From positions 1 to 5,655 of the forward strand of contig CAKZZJ010000026.1 of NCBI GenBank assembly GCA_937885165.1: a stretch of 5,655 nt of DNA, written 5' to 3'. The position numbers were made by a program, and so were the translations under genes. Of the stretch, positions 1 through 5,646 are shown piece by piece. Each line of letters begins with the position of its first letter. The stretch's first letter is position 1. The notes beneath the pieces were generated by a model. The model was not told the origin of the DNA. It did not search any database and saw only the letters and a list, made by a program, of their open reading frames with translations. The DNA comes from an uncultured Caryophanales bacterium. Lineage in GTDB: Bacteria > Bacillota_I > Bacilli_A > Acholeplasmatales > Anaeroplasmataceae.

Positions 1-1
1 A

Positions 2-999
2 TCAGTTGATATAAATAGTGGACTTAATCCTATTAATGGTATGGCTGATAAAGCTATTAAATCTGATTTGACTATATCATTTAAATATAGAACAGGACAT
101 TTTTTAAATATGGCTAAAGATAATATAAAAGAAATTGTAAATATTGATATTATAGATAATTTAGGAGAACATAATTATAAATTAATAGAAGATGAAGATA
201 TGATATCTATTCTTCCTAGAAGAAATAATTTCTCTAATAAAGGTGATTATGGATATGTAGGCTTAATAGGGGGATCACTTAACTATAGTGGCGCAATTAA
301 GCTTGCCACTTTAGCAAACGCATCTTTAAGAAGTGGTGCTGGAGTAGTAAAAATTGGTGTTCCTGATAATTTATTAAAATATTTAATTCCTGAAATCTTA
401 GAAGCCACAGTTTATCCATTTAAATCAATAAACAAGCATATTGCTTATAATGTAAAAGAAATAGATGAATTTTCGTCTAATTTAAAATCTATAACTATAG
501 GTATGGGTTTAGGAAGAAGTATGGAATTAAAAAAAATCATCATTTATTTGTTAAATAATTATGATAAATTATTGATTATAGATGCTGATGGGCTAAATAT
601 GCTAAGTGAAGTTTAAAAGAATTTTCAAGACTTACTAAATTAAGTGTTCAAGACATATTAAGTGATATCATAAACATATCAAAAAAATATGCTAAAGATA
701 ATAACCTTATTTTATTATTGAAAGGGCCAACAACCATAGTTACTGATGGTTTTGAATTATATCTGATAAAATATGGTAATAGTGGTATGGCAACAGCCGG
801 GTCTGGTGATGTATTATCAGGAATAATATCTGGTGTATCAGGCTATATTTCAGATCCTGTAAAGATCGCTTATATTTCAGCCTATATTAATGGTATGGCT
901 GGTGATCTTGCAAATAAAAAAATAAATTCTTATAGTATGCTTGCATCAGATACTATAAAAGAAATACCAAATGTATTAGAAAAAATGATTGCAAAATAA
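2..999 (+). pseudogene. nnrD: Bifunctional NAD(P)HX epimerase/dehydratase (YjeF/NnrED type), 5'-partial, broken by internal deletion and frameshift
   Basis: The intact enzyme repairs hydrated NADH/NADPH. Its N-terminal domain epimerises NAD(P)HX and its C-terminal ribokinase-like domain dehydrates it using ADP or ATP. The frame is open from base 2, so the gene starts outside the window. The first residues (SVDINSGLNPINGMA, then KSDLTISF) are the end of the YjeF_N epimerase domain. The dehydratase domain follows with GLIGGSLNYSGA, RSGAGVVKIG and IDADGLNML, then stops at TAA 614-616. The same protein resumes one frame over from 613 (LKEFSRLTKLSVQDI), continues through LLLKGPTT and GMATAGSGDVLSGI (containing the catalytic Asp), and ends at 999. 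About 15-25 residues that normally join LNxLS to TPHxxE are absent, so the lesion is a deletion of 3k+1 nt and not a simple frameshift. A TTG at 718 could start the distal fragment, but it sits inside a conserved strand and has no ribosome binding site. The family assignment is firm. Loss of function is inferred; an assembly error is the main alternative. Confidence 0.88.
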
Positions 1000-1021
1000 A
1001 AAGAGCTTCGCGCTCTTTTTT
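998..1021 (+). terminator. Rho-independent terminator, probably bidirectional
   Basis: An A-rich strand and GAGC (998-1006) pair with GCTC and a T run (1012-1020) around a TTCGC loop. The stem directly follows the dehydratase stop. On the opposite strand it overlaps the stop codon of the convergent hydrolase gene, where the A tract becomes a T tract, so it can serve both genes. Confidence 0.85.
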
Positions 1022-1808
1022 AATATTTATAAATCATATCATCAAAATAGATGAAATTTATGAAATCAAGGAAATTATAGCCCCATGTTTCTTCATTATG
1101 TTCTCCACTTTGAGATATAACTAATCTTGTTTTTATACCATTTTCTTTTAATTTATTATGTATTCTAATACTATTATAATAATATATTTCATGATTTTCC
1201 ATTGAATCTGATGATTCATTTTTGCCGACATAGAGGAAGATTCTTTTATTTTTTGATGTTGGCATTTTTAAATCTAGGAATTTATCAAATTCACTTTCAA
1301 ATAAGAAACTTGCCAAAGAAAATAAACCACAGGCTTTAAATGTATCATCATTTAGGCACATATAGGCAGCCATAACAGCACCTAAAGAAGAACCATATAT
1401 GTATCTATCTTGGCTGACATTATATTTCTTTTCAATAAATGGAATTATTGTAGAAATAAAATCATCATAAAAATTCATGCATATTTTAGGATTGTTGTTA
1501 GACCATTCATTAATAAGTGGTTTTTCCATTTTCCAGGGAGAATATTCATTTACTCTGCCCATGTCAGACCCACTATTATATATAGCAATACCGATTATTC
1601 TTTTACGAAGATGCTTAGCAGCAAAATTAAGTTGCTTATTCGCACGAATTGATCTGCCATATGCTGATGTATTATCCTTAAATGCGTTTTGACCATCAAG
1701 TAAATATAATGTATCAAATATAATATTATCTTTTATTCTAGGAAGTGAAATTTGTATTCTAACTTCTCTTTTTGATTTTGGTAAATATAATCTATAATAT
1801 TCAATCAT
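1020..1808 (-). CDS. Alpha/beta-hydrolase, putative esterase (esterase D / IroE-Fes-like family)
   Basis: This 262-residue protein has no signal peptide and is probably a cytoplasmic serine esterase. An early strand ends in LYLLDGQNAF (residues 34-43), typical of the putative esterase family (PF00756). The nucleophile elbow is G-S-S-L-G at 139-143, giving Ser141 as nucleophile. The likely catalytic His is His237 in SGEHNEETW. The acid is probably Glu198 or Asp201, after the strand FLYVGKNE. These features indicate an ester hydrolase, but the substrate (acyl ester, siderophore ester or sugar ester) cannot be read from the sequence, and no siderophore or carbohydrate genes lie beside it. The start is well supported: the minus strand carries AAGGAG (1817-1822) 8 nt before the ATG at 1808. 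It is monocistronic, converges on the dehydratase pseudogene and diverges from the lipoprotein gene. Family confidence is high; the specific function is unknown. Confidence 0.85.
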   Translation of the reverse strand: MIEYYRLYLPKSKREVRIQISLPRIKDNIIFDTLYLLDGQNAFKDNTSAYGRSIRANKQLNFAAKHLRKRIIGIAIYNSGSDMGRVNEYSPWKMEKPLINEWSNNNPKICMNFYDDFISTIIPFIEKKYNVSQDRYIYGSSLGAVMAAYMCLNDDTFKACGLFSLASFLFESEFDKFLDLKMPTSKNKRIFLYVGKNESSDSMENHEIYYYNSIRIHNKLKENGIKTRLVISQSGEHNEETWGYNFLDFINFIYFDDMIYKY

Positions 1809-1833
1809 TCAAACTACTCCTTGACATAGATAT

Positions 1834-1862
1834 ATTATAAAATAAATAAAAACAAAATACAA
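1834..1862 (-). promoter_or_regulatory. Candidate sigma-A promoter of the hydrolase gene
   Basis: On the minus strand a perfect -10 TATAAT (1834-1839) lies 17 nt from a weak -35 TTGTAT (1857-1862). Transcription would begin near 1827, giving a leader of about 20 nt that carries AAGGAG. The -10 and spacing are good, but the -35 matches consensus at only three positions, and AT-rich DNA makes chance matches common. Confidence 0.5.
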
Positions 1863-1891
1863 TTTACAAAAAGAAAATTATATATTAAAAT
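1863..1891 (+). promoter_or_regulatory. Candidate promoter of the lipoprotein gene
   Basis: TTTACA (1863-1868) and TAAAAT (1886-1891) are separated by 17 nt, and each is one base from consensus. The predicted start near 1897-1898 would place the ribosome binding site AAAGG (1897-1901) at the extreme 5' end of the RNA. That is unusual and lowers confidence; the true promoter may lie further upstream. Confidence 0.35.
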
Positions 1892-1908
1892 TATCTAAAG
1901 GTTTGTAT

Positions 1909-2715
1909 ATGAAGAAATTTTTTTTATTAATTTTATCATCATTAATAATATTACTTTCAAGTTGTGCTATGACAAAATTTGATGATAAAAAAGAATTAGT
2001 TAGAAAAATTAAATATGAAAATTATCTAAATTCTATGACTGTTGAGGAAGAAAAAAGAAGTGCTTATTTTCCTAAAGGTAGTGATAGATTGTATATCTTA
2101 TATGAAAATGATGATAAATTAGTAATGAAAATAAAAGATTCTTATTATTCAAAAGGTATTTTGGAATATAAAGCATCTAAATATAATGAAGATAATACAT
2201 ATCTTGATTATTCTATAAAAGAAGATTATATTTCATATGATTTAAAGACTAAAGAACTGACTATAAAAGATGAAAAGAAAATAGTGGATTTAAATAAAGA
2301 ATCTTTTATTGATTATGTTTTTAAATATTATAACGATGAAATAGATGAAGATTATAAAATGATTTATGAATTAATCCAGTATTTTACTAAGGAAGCGATG
2401 TTTTTATCAGTATTTGAAGTCATTGATAAAAATATTGATTATACAATAATAGAAGGAGAAGTAAGCTGGTATTATCTTGAAGATAATGATAATTTATATT
2501 TTACTAATTTAAAAGAAAAGTTAACAGAAGAAGAATATAAAATATTGAAAAATTATTTATATGATATATGTATATCAACTTTTGGTTCTCCTGGCAATTT
2601 TAAATTTATGTTTTATGTATCAAATGATTATGAATATGTATATCCTTATTTAGAAATGTATTATAAAGATGCAGTATTCTACAAATTAGATGTTATGGAT
2701 ACATATGGTGATTAA
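1909..2715 (+). CDS. Lipoprotein of unknown function
   Basis: This 268-residue protein is predicted to be exported and lipid-anchored on the outer face of the cytoplasmic membrane. The N-terminus is a classic lipoprotein signal: MKK, a hydrophobic stretch (residues 4-16), then the lipobox L-S-S-C with Cys19 as the lipidated residue. The mature part is rich in Tyr, Asp, Glu and Lys, contains no second membrane segment, and shows no motif I recognise. Near residue 180 it has a run of the type EGEVSWYYLEDNDNLYF. I chose the ATG at 1909, not the in-frame TTG at 1903, because AAAGG (1897-1901) is 7 nt from the ATG but only 1 nt from the TTG, and the signal peptide begins at the ATG. The gene stands alone between a divergent hydrolase and a convergent rpsD, so context gives no functional hint. 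Base composition resembles the flanking chromosomal genes. Confidence 0.85.
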   Translation: MKKFFLLILSSLIILLSSCAMTKFDDKKELVRKIKYENYLNSMTVEEEKRSAYFPKGSDRLYILYENDDKLVMKIKDSYYSKGILEYKASKYNEDNTYLDYSIKEDYISYDLKTKELTIKDEKKIVDLNKESFIDYVFKYYNDEIDEDYKMIYELIQYFTKEAMFLSVFEVIDKNIDYTIIEGEVSWYYLEDNDNLYFTNLKEKLTEEEYKILKNYLYDICISTFGSPGNFKFMFYVSNDYEYVYPYLEMYYKDAVFYKLDVMDTYGD

Positions 2716-2739
2716 AGGCTTTAATGCCTTTTTATTTTT
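2714..2739 (+). terminator. Rho-independent terminator of the lipoprotein gene
   Basis: AAAGGC (2714-2719) pairs with GCCTTT (2726-2731) around a TTTAAT loop, followed by a T-rich tail to 2739. The stem overlaps the last bases of the stop codon. Confidence 0.85.
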
Positions 2740-2741
2740 GA

Positions 2742-2772
2742 TAAAAGAAAAAAGAGATACGAAATCTCTTTT
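2742..2772 (-). terminator. Rho-independent terminator of rpsD
   Basis: On the minus strand AAAAGAGAT (2764-2772) pairs with ATCTCTTTT (2750-2758) around a 5-nt loop, and the following bases are a T-rich run down to about 2742. The stem begins inside the rpsD stop codon. It is separate from, and directly adjacent to, the lipoprotein terminator on the other strand. Confidence 0.85.
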
Positions 2773-3373
2773 AACCTCTGTTATAGAATTCGACAATCTG
2801 TTGTTCATCAATATCAGTTAAGAATTCATTTCTTTCAGGAACTCTTACTAATTTACCAACTTGTTTTTCTTCATCAAATTCTAGGTATTCAGCTCTACTG
2901 TGTCTACCTTCTAATGCAGCTTTAACAATTACTAAATCTTTTGAAGATTCTTTCATTGCGATAGTCTGACCAGGTTTAACACGGTATGAAGGAATATCTA
3001 CTTTCTTACCATCAACTACGATATGACCATGGTTAACTAACTGTCTTGCCTGAGGTCTAGTTGAAGCAAATCCTAAACGATATACTAAATTATCTAGACG
3101 GCATTCTAATAGTTTTAAGAAATTTTCACCAGTCTTACCTGCTTGTTTAGAAGCATAGTTGAAAGTTTTTACAAATTGTTTTTCAGATACACCATAAGTG
3201 AATCTTACTTTTTGTTTTTCTCTTAGCTGCATTGCATATTCAGTAGCTTTGCTACGCTTTAAGCCATGTTGACCTGGTGCGTATTTTCTTCTTTGGATTT
3301 CCTTGCCAGTTTCGCTTATAGAGTAGTTTAATCTACGAGATACTTTCCAGCTTGAGCCTGTAAATCTTGACAT
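2771..3373 (-). CDS. rpsD: 30S ribosomal protein S4
   Basis: S4 is a primary 16S rRNA binder that nucleates 30S body assembly. In Bacillota it also represses its own synthesis through its leader RNA. The protein is 200 residues, normal for the family. The start MSRFTGSSWKVSRRL and the YAPGQHG motif (31-37) are typical. There are no N-terminal zinc-binding cysteines (the only Cys is residue 91), so this is the zinc-independent form. The S4 RNA-binding domain spans about 92-136, with RLDNLVYRLGF, RPQARQLVNHGHI, VDGKKVDIPSY and RVKPGQ. The end IVEFYNRG is standard. The start is certain: GGAGG (3381-3385) lies 7 nt before the ATG. The gene is monocistronic, as in Bacillus subtilis, and not inside the alpha operon. 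It has its own promoter, a long leader and a terminator. Confidence 0.99.
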   Translation of the reverse strand: MSRFTGSSWKVSRRLNYSISETGKEIQRRKYAPGQHGLKRSKATEYAMQLREKQKVRFTYGVSEKQFVKTFNYASKQAGKTGENFLKLLECRLDNLVYRLGFASTRPQARQLVNHGHIVVDGKKVDIPSYRVKPGQTIAMKESSKDLVIVKAALEGRHSRAEYLEFDEEKQVGKLVRVPERNEFLTDIDEQQIVEFYNRG

Positions 3374-3533
3374 GTTTTTTCCTCCTTTTTAAATTTTCGG
3401 AGTAAAAATAATCTAAAATTAGAAAAGTTATCTTAATCTAGAATTTCACCATCAAGCAGCGAAGGTTACTTTTACACATTTACGCATTAAGATAATTGTT
3501 TTTTATAAATAGATTGCTGCTTTTTACCCACGC
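3374..3533 (-). promoter_or_regulatory. rpsD leader RNA, likely S4 autoregulatory element
   Basis: About 160 nt of untranslated RNA lies between the predicted transcription start and the rpsD ATG. On the minus strand AAGCAGC (3516-3522) can pair with GCTGCTT (3454-3460), and TTATCTTAAT (3486-3495) can pair perfectly over 10 bp with ATTAAGATAA (3428-3437). In RNA order these are A, B, A', B', so both helices together form a pseudoknot. Known biology: S4 represses rpsD via its leader in B. subtilis, and the E. coli S4 target in the alpha operon is a pseudoknot. That this leader binds S4 is inferred from position and structure. There is no clear T-tailed terminator in it, so control is more likely at translation. 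Confidence 0.75.
3376..3408 (-). promoter_or_regulatory. rpsD: Hairpin sequestering the rpsD Shine-Dalgarno
   Basis: On the minus strand TTTTTACTCC (3399-3408) pairs with GGAGGAAAAA (3376-3385) with one A/G mismatch, around a 13-nt A/T-rich loop. The 3' arm contains the whole GGAGG ribosome binding site. Forming this stem would block ribosome entry, which fits translational control of S4. The stem is 4 GC-rich pairs plus 5 A-T pairs, so its stability is modest. Confidence 0.6.
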
Positions 3534-3550
3534 TTTGATAATATATCAAA
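3534..3550. repeat. 17-bp palindrome over the rpsD -10 box
   Basis: TTTGATA (3534-3540) and TATCAAA (3544-3550) form a perfect 7-bp inverted repeat with a 3-bp centre. It covers the -10 box and reaches the predicted transcription start of rpsD. It could be an operator or a chance AT-rich palindrome. It has no T tail on either strand suited to a terminator. Confidence 0.5.
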
Positions 3551-3568
3551 AAAATATTGATTAGTCAA
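3540..3568 (-). promoter_or_regulatory. rpsD: rpsD promoter (sigma-A type)
   Basis: On the minus strand TTGACT (3563-3568) and TATATT (3540-3545) are 17 nt apart, and each is one base from consensus. Transcription would begin near 3533. The -35 box overlaps the last codons and stop of the upstream reductase remnant. Confidence 0.8.
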
Positions 3569-3963
3569 GCAAAAGTTTTACACTCGCTAAAGAATTTTCG
3601 ATTATCTTTGCAATATCTTCTAAATTGTTTTTATCATTTTCACTAAACCTCTCAAGTAGTGGTGAATCAATATCTAATATTGCATATAAATTATTATTTA
3701 TATTAATAGGTATGCAGATTTCAGATTTTGAATTTGAGTCACAGGCGATGTGGCCTTTAAATTTATGTACATCTTTAACAACTATGGTCTCATTTAAATA
3801 TGCAGAAGTACCGACAACACCTTTGTTATATTCAATATATAAGCAGGCAGTCTTACCCATAAATGGCCCTAAATATAGTCCATTATCAAGTGAAAGATAA
3901 AAAATTGTCATAGCTTCATTTTCTATGTGCTTTTCTAAAATAACATGACATAATAAAAACAAA
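3561..3963 (-). pseudogene. msrC: Free methionine-(R)-sulfoxide reductase (fRMsr, GAF domain), 5' end removed by IS insertion
   Basis: The intact enzyme reduces free L-methionine-(R)-sulfoxide, a cytosolic oxidative-damage repair reaction. The remnant keeps the family signature: LYLGPFMGKTAC, GVVGTSA, VKDVHKFKGHIACDSNSKSE, then LDIDSPLLERFSEND. Counting from the TTG at 3962 (133 residues), Cys40 (GKTAC) and Cys74 (HIAC) correspond to the recycling and catalytic cysteines of the family. The middle cysteine usually seen in GVCG is Val50 here. Intact proteins have roughly 25-30 more residues before LGPF, including the first helix. On this strand the reading frame runs into the IS end and meets TAG at 3969-3971. 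The missing 5' part should lie beyond the far end of the IS, outside the window. A TTG start at 3962 could allow a shortened protein. Family is near certain; loss of activity is inferred. Confidence 0.85.
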
Positions 3964-4125
3964 GTGAACTACTCCCGCCTATAGAGGCAGGAGCTTCCTG
4001 CTTCAACGAAAACAGCGTTTTATCTCCGAAGAAACAAAATTGTCTTACACTTTCTCCACAGGCTTAGATTTCCGTAGTCCCTACGGTATTTTATATTTAG
4101 GCAATTCGCCGTGCTTCTTCACGGA
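3964..4125 (-). ncRNA. Predicted omega-RNA (reRNA) of TnpB, overlapping the tnpB 3' end
   Basis: TnpB proteins use an RNA made from the 3' end of tnpB and the IS right end, with the guide supplied by DNA just outside the element. Reading along the minus strand, four hairpins occur here: CCGTG/CACGG (4109-4124, inside tnpB), CCGTAG/CTACGG with a 3-nt loop (4072-4086), AAAAC/GTTTT (4009-4021) and the right-end stem (3972-3993). An alternative stem, GCAGGA/TCCTGC (3987-4001), competes with the last. The guide would read outward into the reductase remnant from 3963 downward. The 5' limit is a guess. Existence is inferred from the family; the hairpins are seen directly. Confidence 0.6.
3972..3993 (-). 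repeat. Right-end hairpin of the IS
   Basis: CTCCTGCCT and AGGCGGGAG form a 9-bp stem (one G-U pair) with a CTAT loop on the minus strand. It is 8 nt from the predicted end TTCAC, and the bases GGAAG lie at its 5' foot. This is the usual arrangement of an IS605 right-end hairpin, with guide bases at the stem foot that interact with the cleavage site. Confidence 0.75.
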
Positions 4126-5203
4126 TATTTATAGCGGCGTTTTTATCTCTGTCGTGATGTGTCTTGCAATTATGGCAATCCCACTCACGAACAGACAAAT
4201 TTTTAGTTTCTTCGTTTTTGTAACCGCATACATTGCAAAGTTGACTGCTAGGATACCACTTATCTATTTTTATAAGCGATTTCCCTTGCCATAAAAGTTT
4301 GTATTCCAATATGTTTATGAACATATTCCAACCATTATCGGCTACGGATTTTCCAAAACTAAATTTACCGCCTTTTTTACGTTTTGACATAGATTTTACA
4401 CTAATATCTTCTATCCCTACAGCATCATATTTATCGGCAAGATATTTAGCTTTCTTATGCAAAAAATCTTTCCTTTGACTGGCGATTTTTTCGTGCAAAA
4501 TAGCAACTCTTAATTTTGCCTTTTGACGATTTATACCGCCTTTTTGCTTTTTAGAAAGTCTTCTTTGCAATTTCGCCAATCTTTTTTCTGCTTTCCTCAA
4601 GAAATTTGGATAATCCGCATTAGGTTCATCGGACGCAACGAAAAGACCGTGCATAGCAAAATCAAGTCCTAGAAAATTCTTTGGTATAATAGGTAGTATT
4701 TGGTTTTCATACTCTACTAAAATACTTACATAGAACTTTCCTGATGGAGTTTTGCTAATTGTTACAGTCTTTATAACGCTATTTTCCATAAGTGGACGAT
4801 GTAACCTAATGTTTACAAAGCCTATTTTGGGTAATTTGATTTTATTTTCCTCTATTCGTACACTACCATTTTGATTGTTGGTAGAATATGAATAGTGACC
4901 TGTTTTTTTAGATTTGAAGCGAGGTTTTCCGAAATGTTTACGATTAGCGAAAAAATTATTATACGCTTTATTTAGGTTCATTTGAGCATTGGCAAGAGCC
5001 AAACTGTCAACCTCTTTTAGCCAAGGAAATTCTTCTTTATATTGTGCAGGCGTATTATTTAGCTTTTTACCCGTTTGTTTGTAATGGTCAAGGCGGTCGG
5101 CAAGCATTTTATTGTAGATAAATCTTACGCATCCGAAAGTTTTGGCAAACATAATTTTTTGCTCTTCGGTCGGATATAATCTATATTTATATGCTTTATT
5201 CAC
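4097..5203 (-). CDS. tnpB: TnpB, IS605 OrfB family RNA-guided nuclease
   Basis: TnpB is the RuvC-type, RNA-guided DNA endonuclease ancestral to Cas12. It cuts target DNA next to a short motif and helps retain the element. With the start at GTG 5203 the protein is 368 residues, a normal length. The N-terminus NKAYKYRLYPTEEQ is the OrfB helix-turn-helix region. RuvC residues are all present: Asp181 in FLGLDFAMHG, Glu265 in VGIEDISVKS and Asp353 in HDRDKNAAINI. The zinc ribbon is intact, with cysteines 323, 326, 343 and 346 (CNVC and CHNC). The frame stays open upstream to 5308, but that part overlaps tnpA and does not resemble TnpB. GGCAGG lies about 8 nt before GTG 5203. A second GTG at 5212 would overlap the tnpA stop by 4 nt, but its ribosome-binding bases are too close. 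The gap to tnpA is 5 nt, so the two are probably co-transcribed and translationally coupled. Confidence 0.93.
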   Translation of the reverse strand: MNKAYKYRLYPTEEQKIMFAKTFGCVRFIYNKMLADRLDHYKQTGKKLNNTPAQYKEEFPWLKEVDSLALANAQMNLNKAYNNFFANRKHFGKPRFKSKKTGHYSYSTNNQNGSVRIEENKIKLPKIGFVNIRLHRPLMENSVIKTVTISKTPSGKFYVSILVEYENQILPIIPKNFLGLDFAMHGLFVASDEPNADYPNFLRKAEKRLAKLQRRLSKKQKGGINRQKAKLRVAILHEKIASQRKDFLHKKAKYLADKYDAVGIEDISVKSMSKRKKGGKFSFGKSVADNGWNMFINILEYKLLWQGKSLIKIDKWYPSSQLCNVCGYKNEETKNLSVREWDCHNCKTHHDRDKNAAINIREEARRIA

Positions 5204-5208
5204 CCTAA

Positions 5209-5604
5209 TCACCTGCCTTGATTTTCGATATACTTCCTTATTGTTTCGATAGGCGCACCGCCTGTTGTAAGTAAGCAAAAACTTCTTGACCAAAACATTT
5301 CTTTCCAAAGTTTTTGGCGAACAGTTGGAAAACTTTTCTTTATAAGACGAGAAGAAGCACTTTTATAAGCATTGATAAATTTAGAAAATTCAGTATTAGG
5401 CTGAGCACGGAACATTATATGAATATGGTCTTTATCGTGATTCCATTCTTCAAGTGTTATGTTGTAGAAAGAGCCAATTCTAACAAATATATCTTTTGCA
5501 AAGTCACTCATTTTATCAGAAAAAACTTTACGGCGATATTTTACAACCAATACAAGGTGATAATATAGCAAGAATACTGAATGGTTATTATTGTCTAATT
5601 CCAT
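5209..5604 (-). CDS. tnpA: TnpA, IS200/IS605-family Y1 HUH transposase
   Basis: TnpA is a dimeric single-strand transposase that excises and inserts the element through a 5'-phosphotyrosine link, favouring lagging-strand DNA at replication forks. The protein is 131 residues; family members are usually about 130-155. It begins with the strand LYYHLVLVVKYRRKVF, carries the HUH metal-binding motif as H60-I-H62 in DKDHIHIMF, and has the catalytic Tyr125 in TIRKYIENQGR near the C-terminus. WKEMFWSRSFCLLTTGG is also typical. The start at ATG 5604 is supported by GAGGT (5612-5616), 7 nt upstream. All catalytic residues are present, so it is probably functional. tnpB follows directly. Confidence 0.95.
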   Translation of the reverse strand: MELDNNNHSVFLLYYHLVLVVKYRRKVFSDKMSDFAKDIFVRIGSFYNITLEEWNHDKDHIHIMFRAQPNTEFSKFINAYKSASSRLIKKSFPTVRQKLWKEMFWSRSFCLLTTGGAPIETIRKYIENQGR

Positions 5605-5611
5605 ATATATT

Positions 5612-5646
5612 ACCTCATTTTTTGTATTATTACTGATTGTATCATA
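5612..5646 (-). promoter_or_regulatory. tnpA ribosome binding site and candidate -10 in the IS left end
   Basis: On the minus strand TATGAT (5641-5646) is one base from the -10 consensus, and its -35 would lie outside the window. GAGGT at 5612-5616 is the ribosome binding site. A short TGAT/ATCA hairpin (5634-5644) is the only candidate for the left-end hairpin, and it is weak, so the real left end may be beyond 5655. Confidence 0.35.

Noticed and set aside
602..664. Three copies of a TAAGTG word (602-608, 640-646, 658-664) near the deletion point
   Set aside because: Two copies are coding sequence in the downstream part, the spacing is irregular and the word is short and AT-rich. They may have no link to the deletion.
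718..999. TTG-initiated separate small gene
   Set aside because: It is the distal part of the dehydratase domain. Coding similarity extends upstream to 613 and there is no ribosome binding site before the TTG.
1410..1692. Plus-strand open frames opposite the hydrolase
   Set aside because: They are antisense shadows of a well-supported gene, without family features or ribosome binding sites.
1821..1826. Perfect TTGACA as a plus-strand -35 box
   Set aside because: It has no good -10 at 16-18 nt, and the bases overlap the ribosome binding site of the minus-strand hydrolase.
1903..1905. TTG start for the lipoprotein
   Set aside because: It is only 1 nt from the ribosome binding site; ATG at 1909 has proper spacing and starts the signal peptide.
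3625..3900. Plus-strand open frame opposite the reductase
   Set aside because: It is a shadow of the GAF-domain coding sequence on the other strand.
3964..4130. CRISPR-like array near the TnpB nuclease
   Set aside because: The repeats are inverted hairpins and not direct repeats with spacers; the region fits an IS right end and omega-RNA.
4040..4294. Plus-strand open frame across the tnpB 3' end
   Set aside because: It is antisense to tnpB and the right-end hairpins, with no protein features.
5204..5308. Longer tnpB start inside tnpA
   Set aside because: The 35 extra residues overlap tnpA in another frame and do not resemble TnpB; family members begin at NKAYKYRLYPT.
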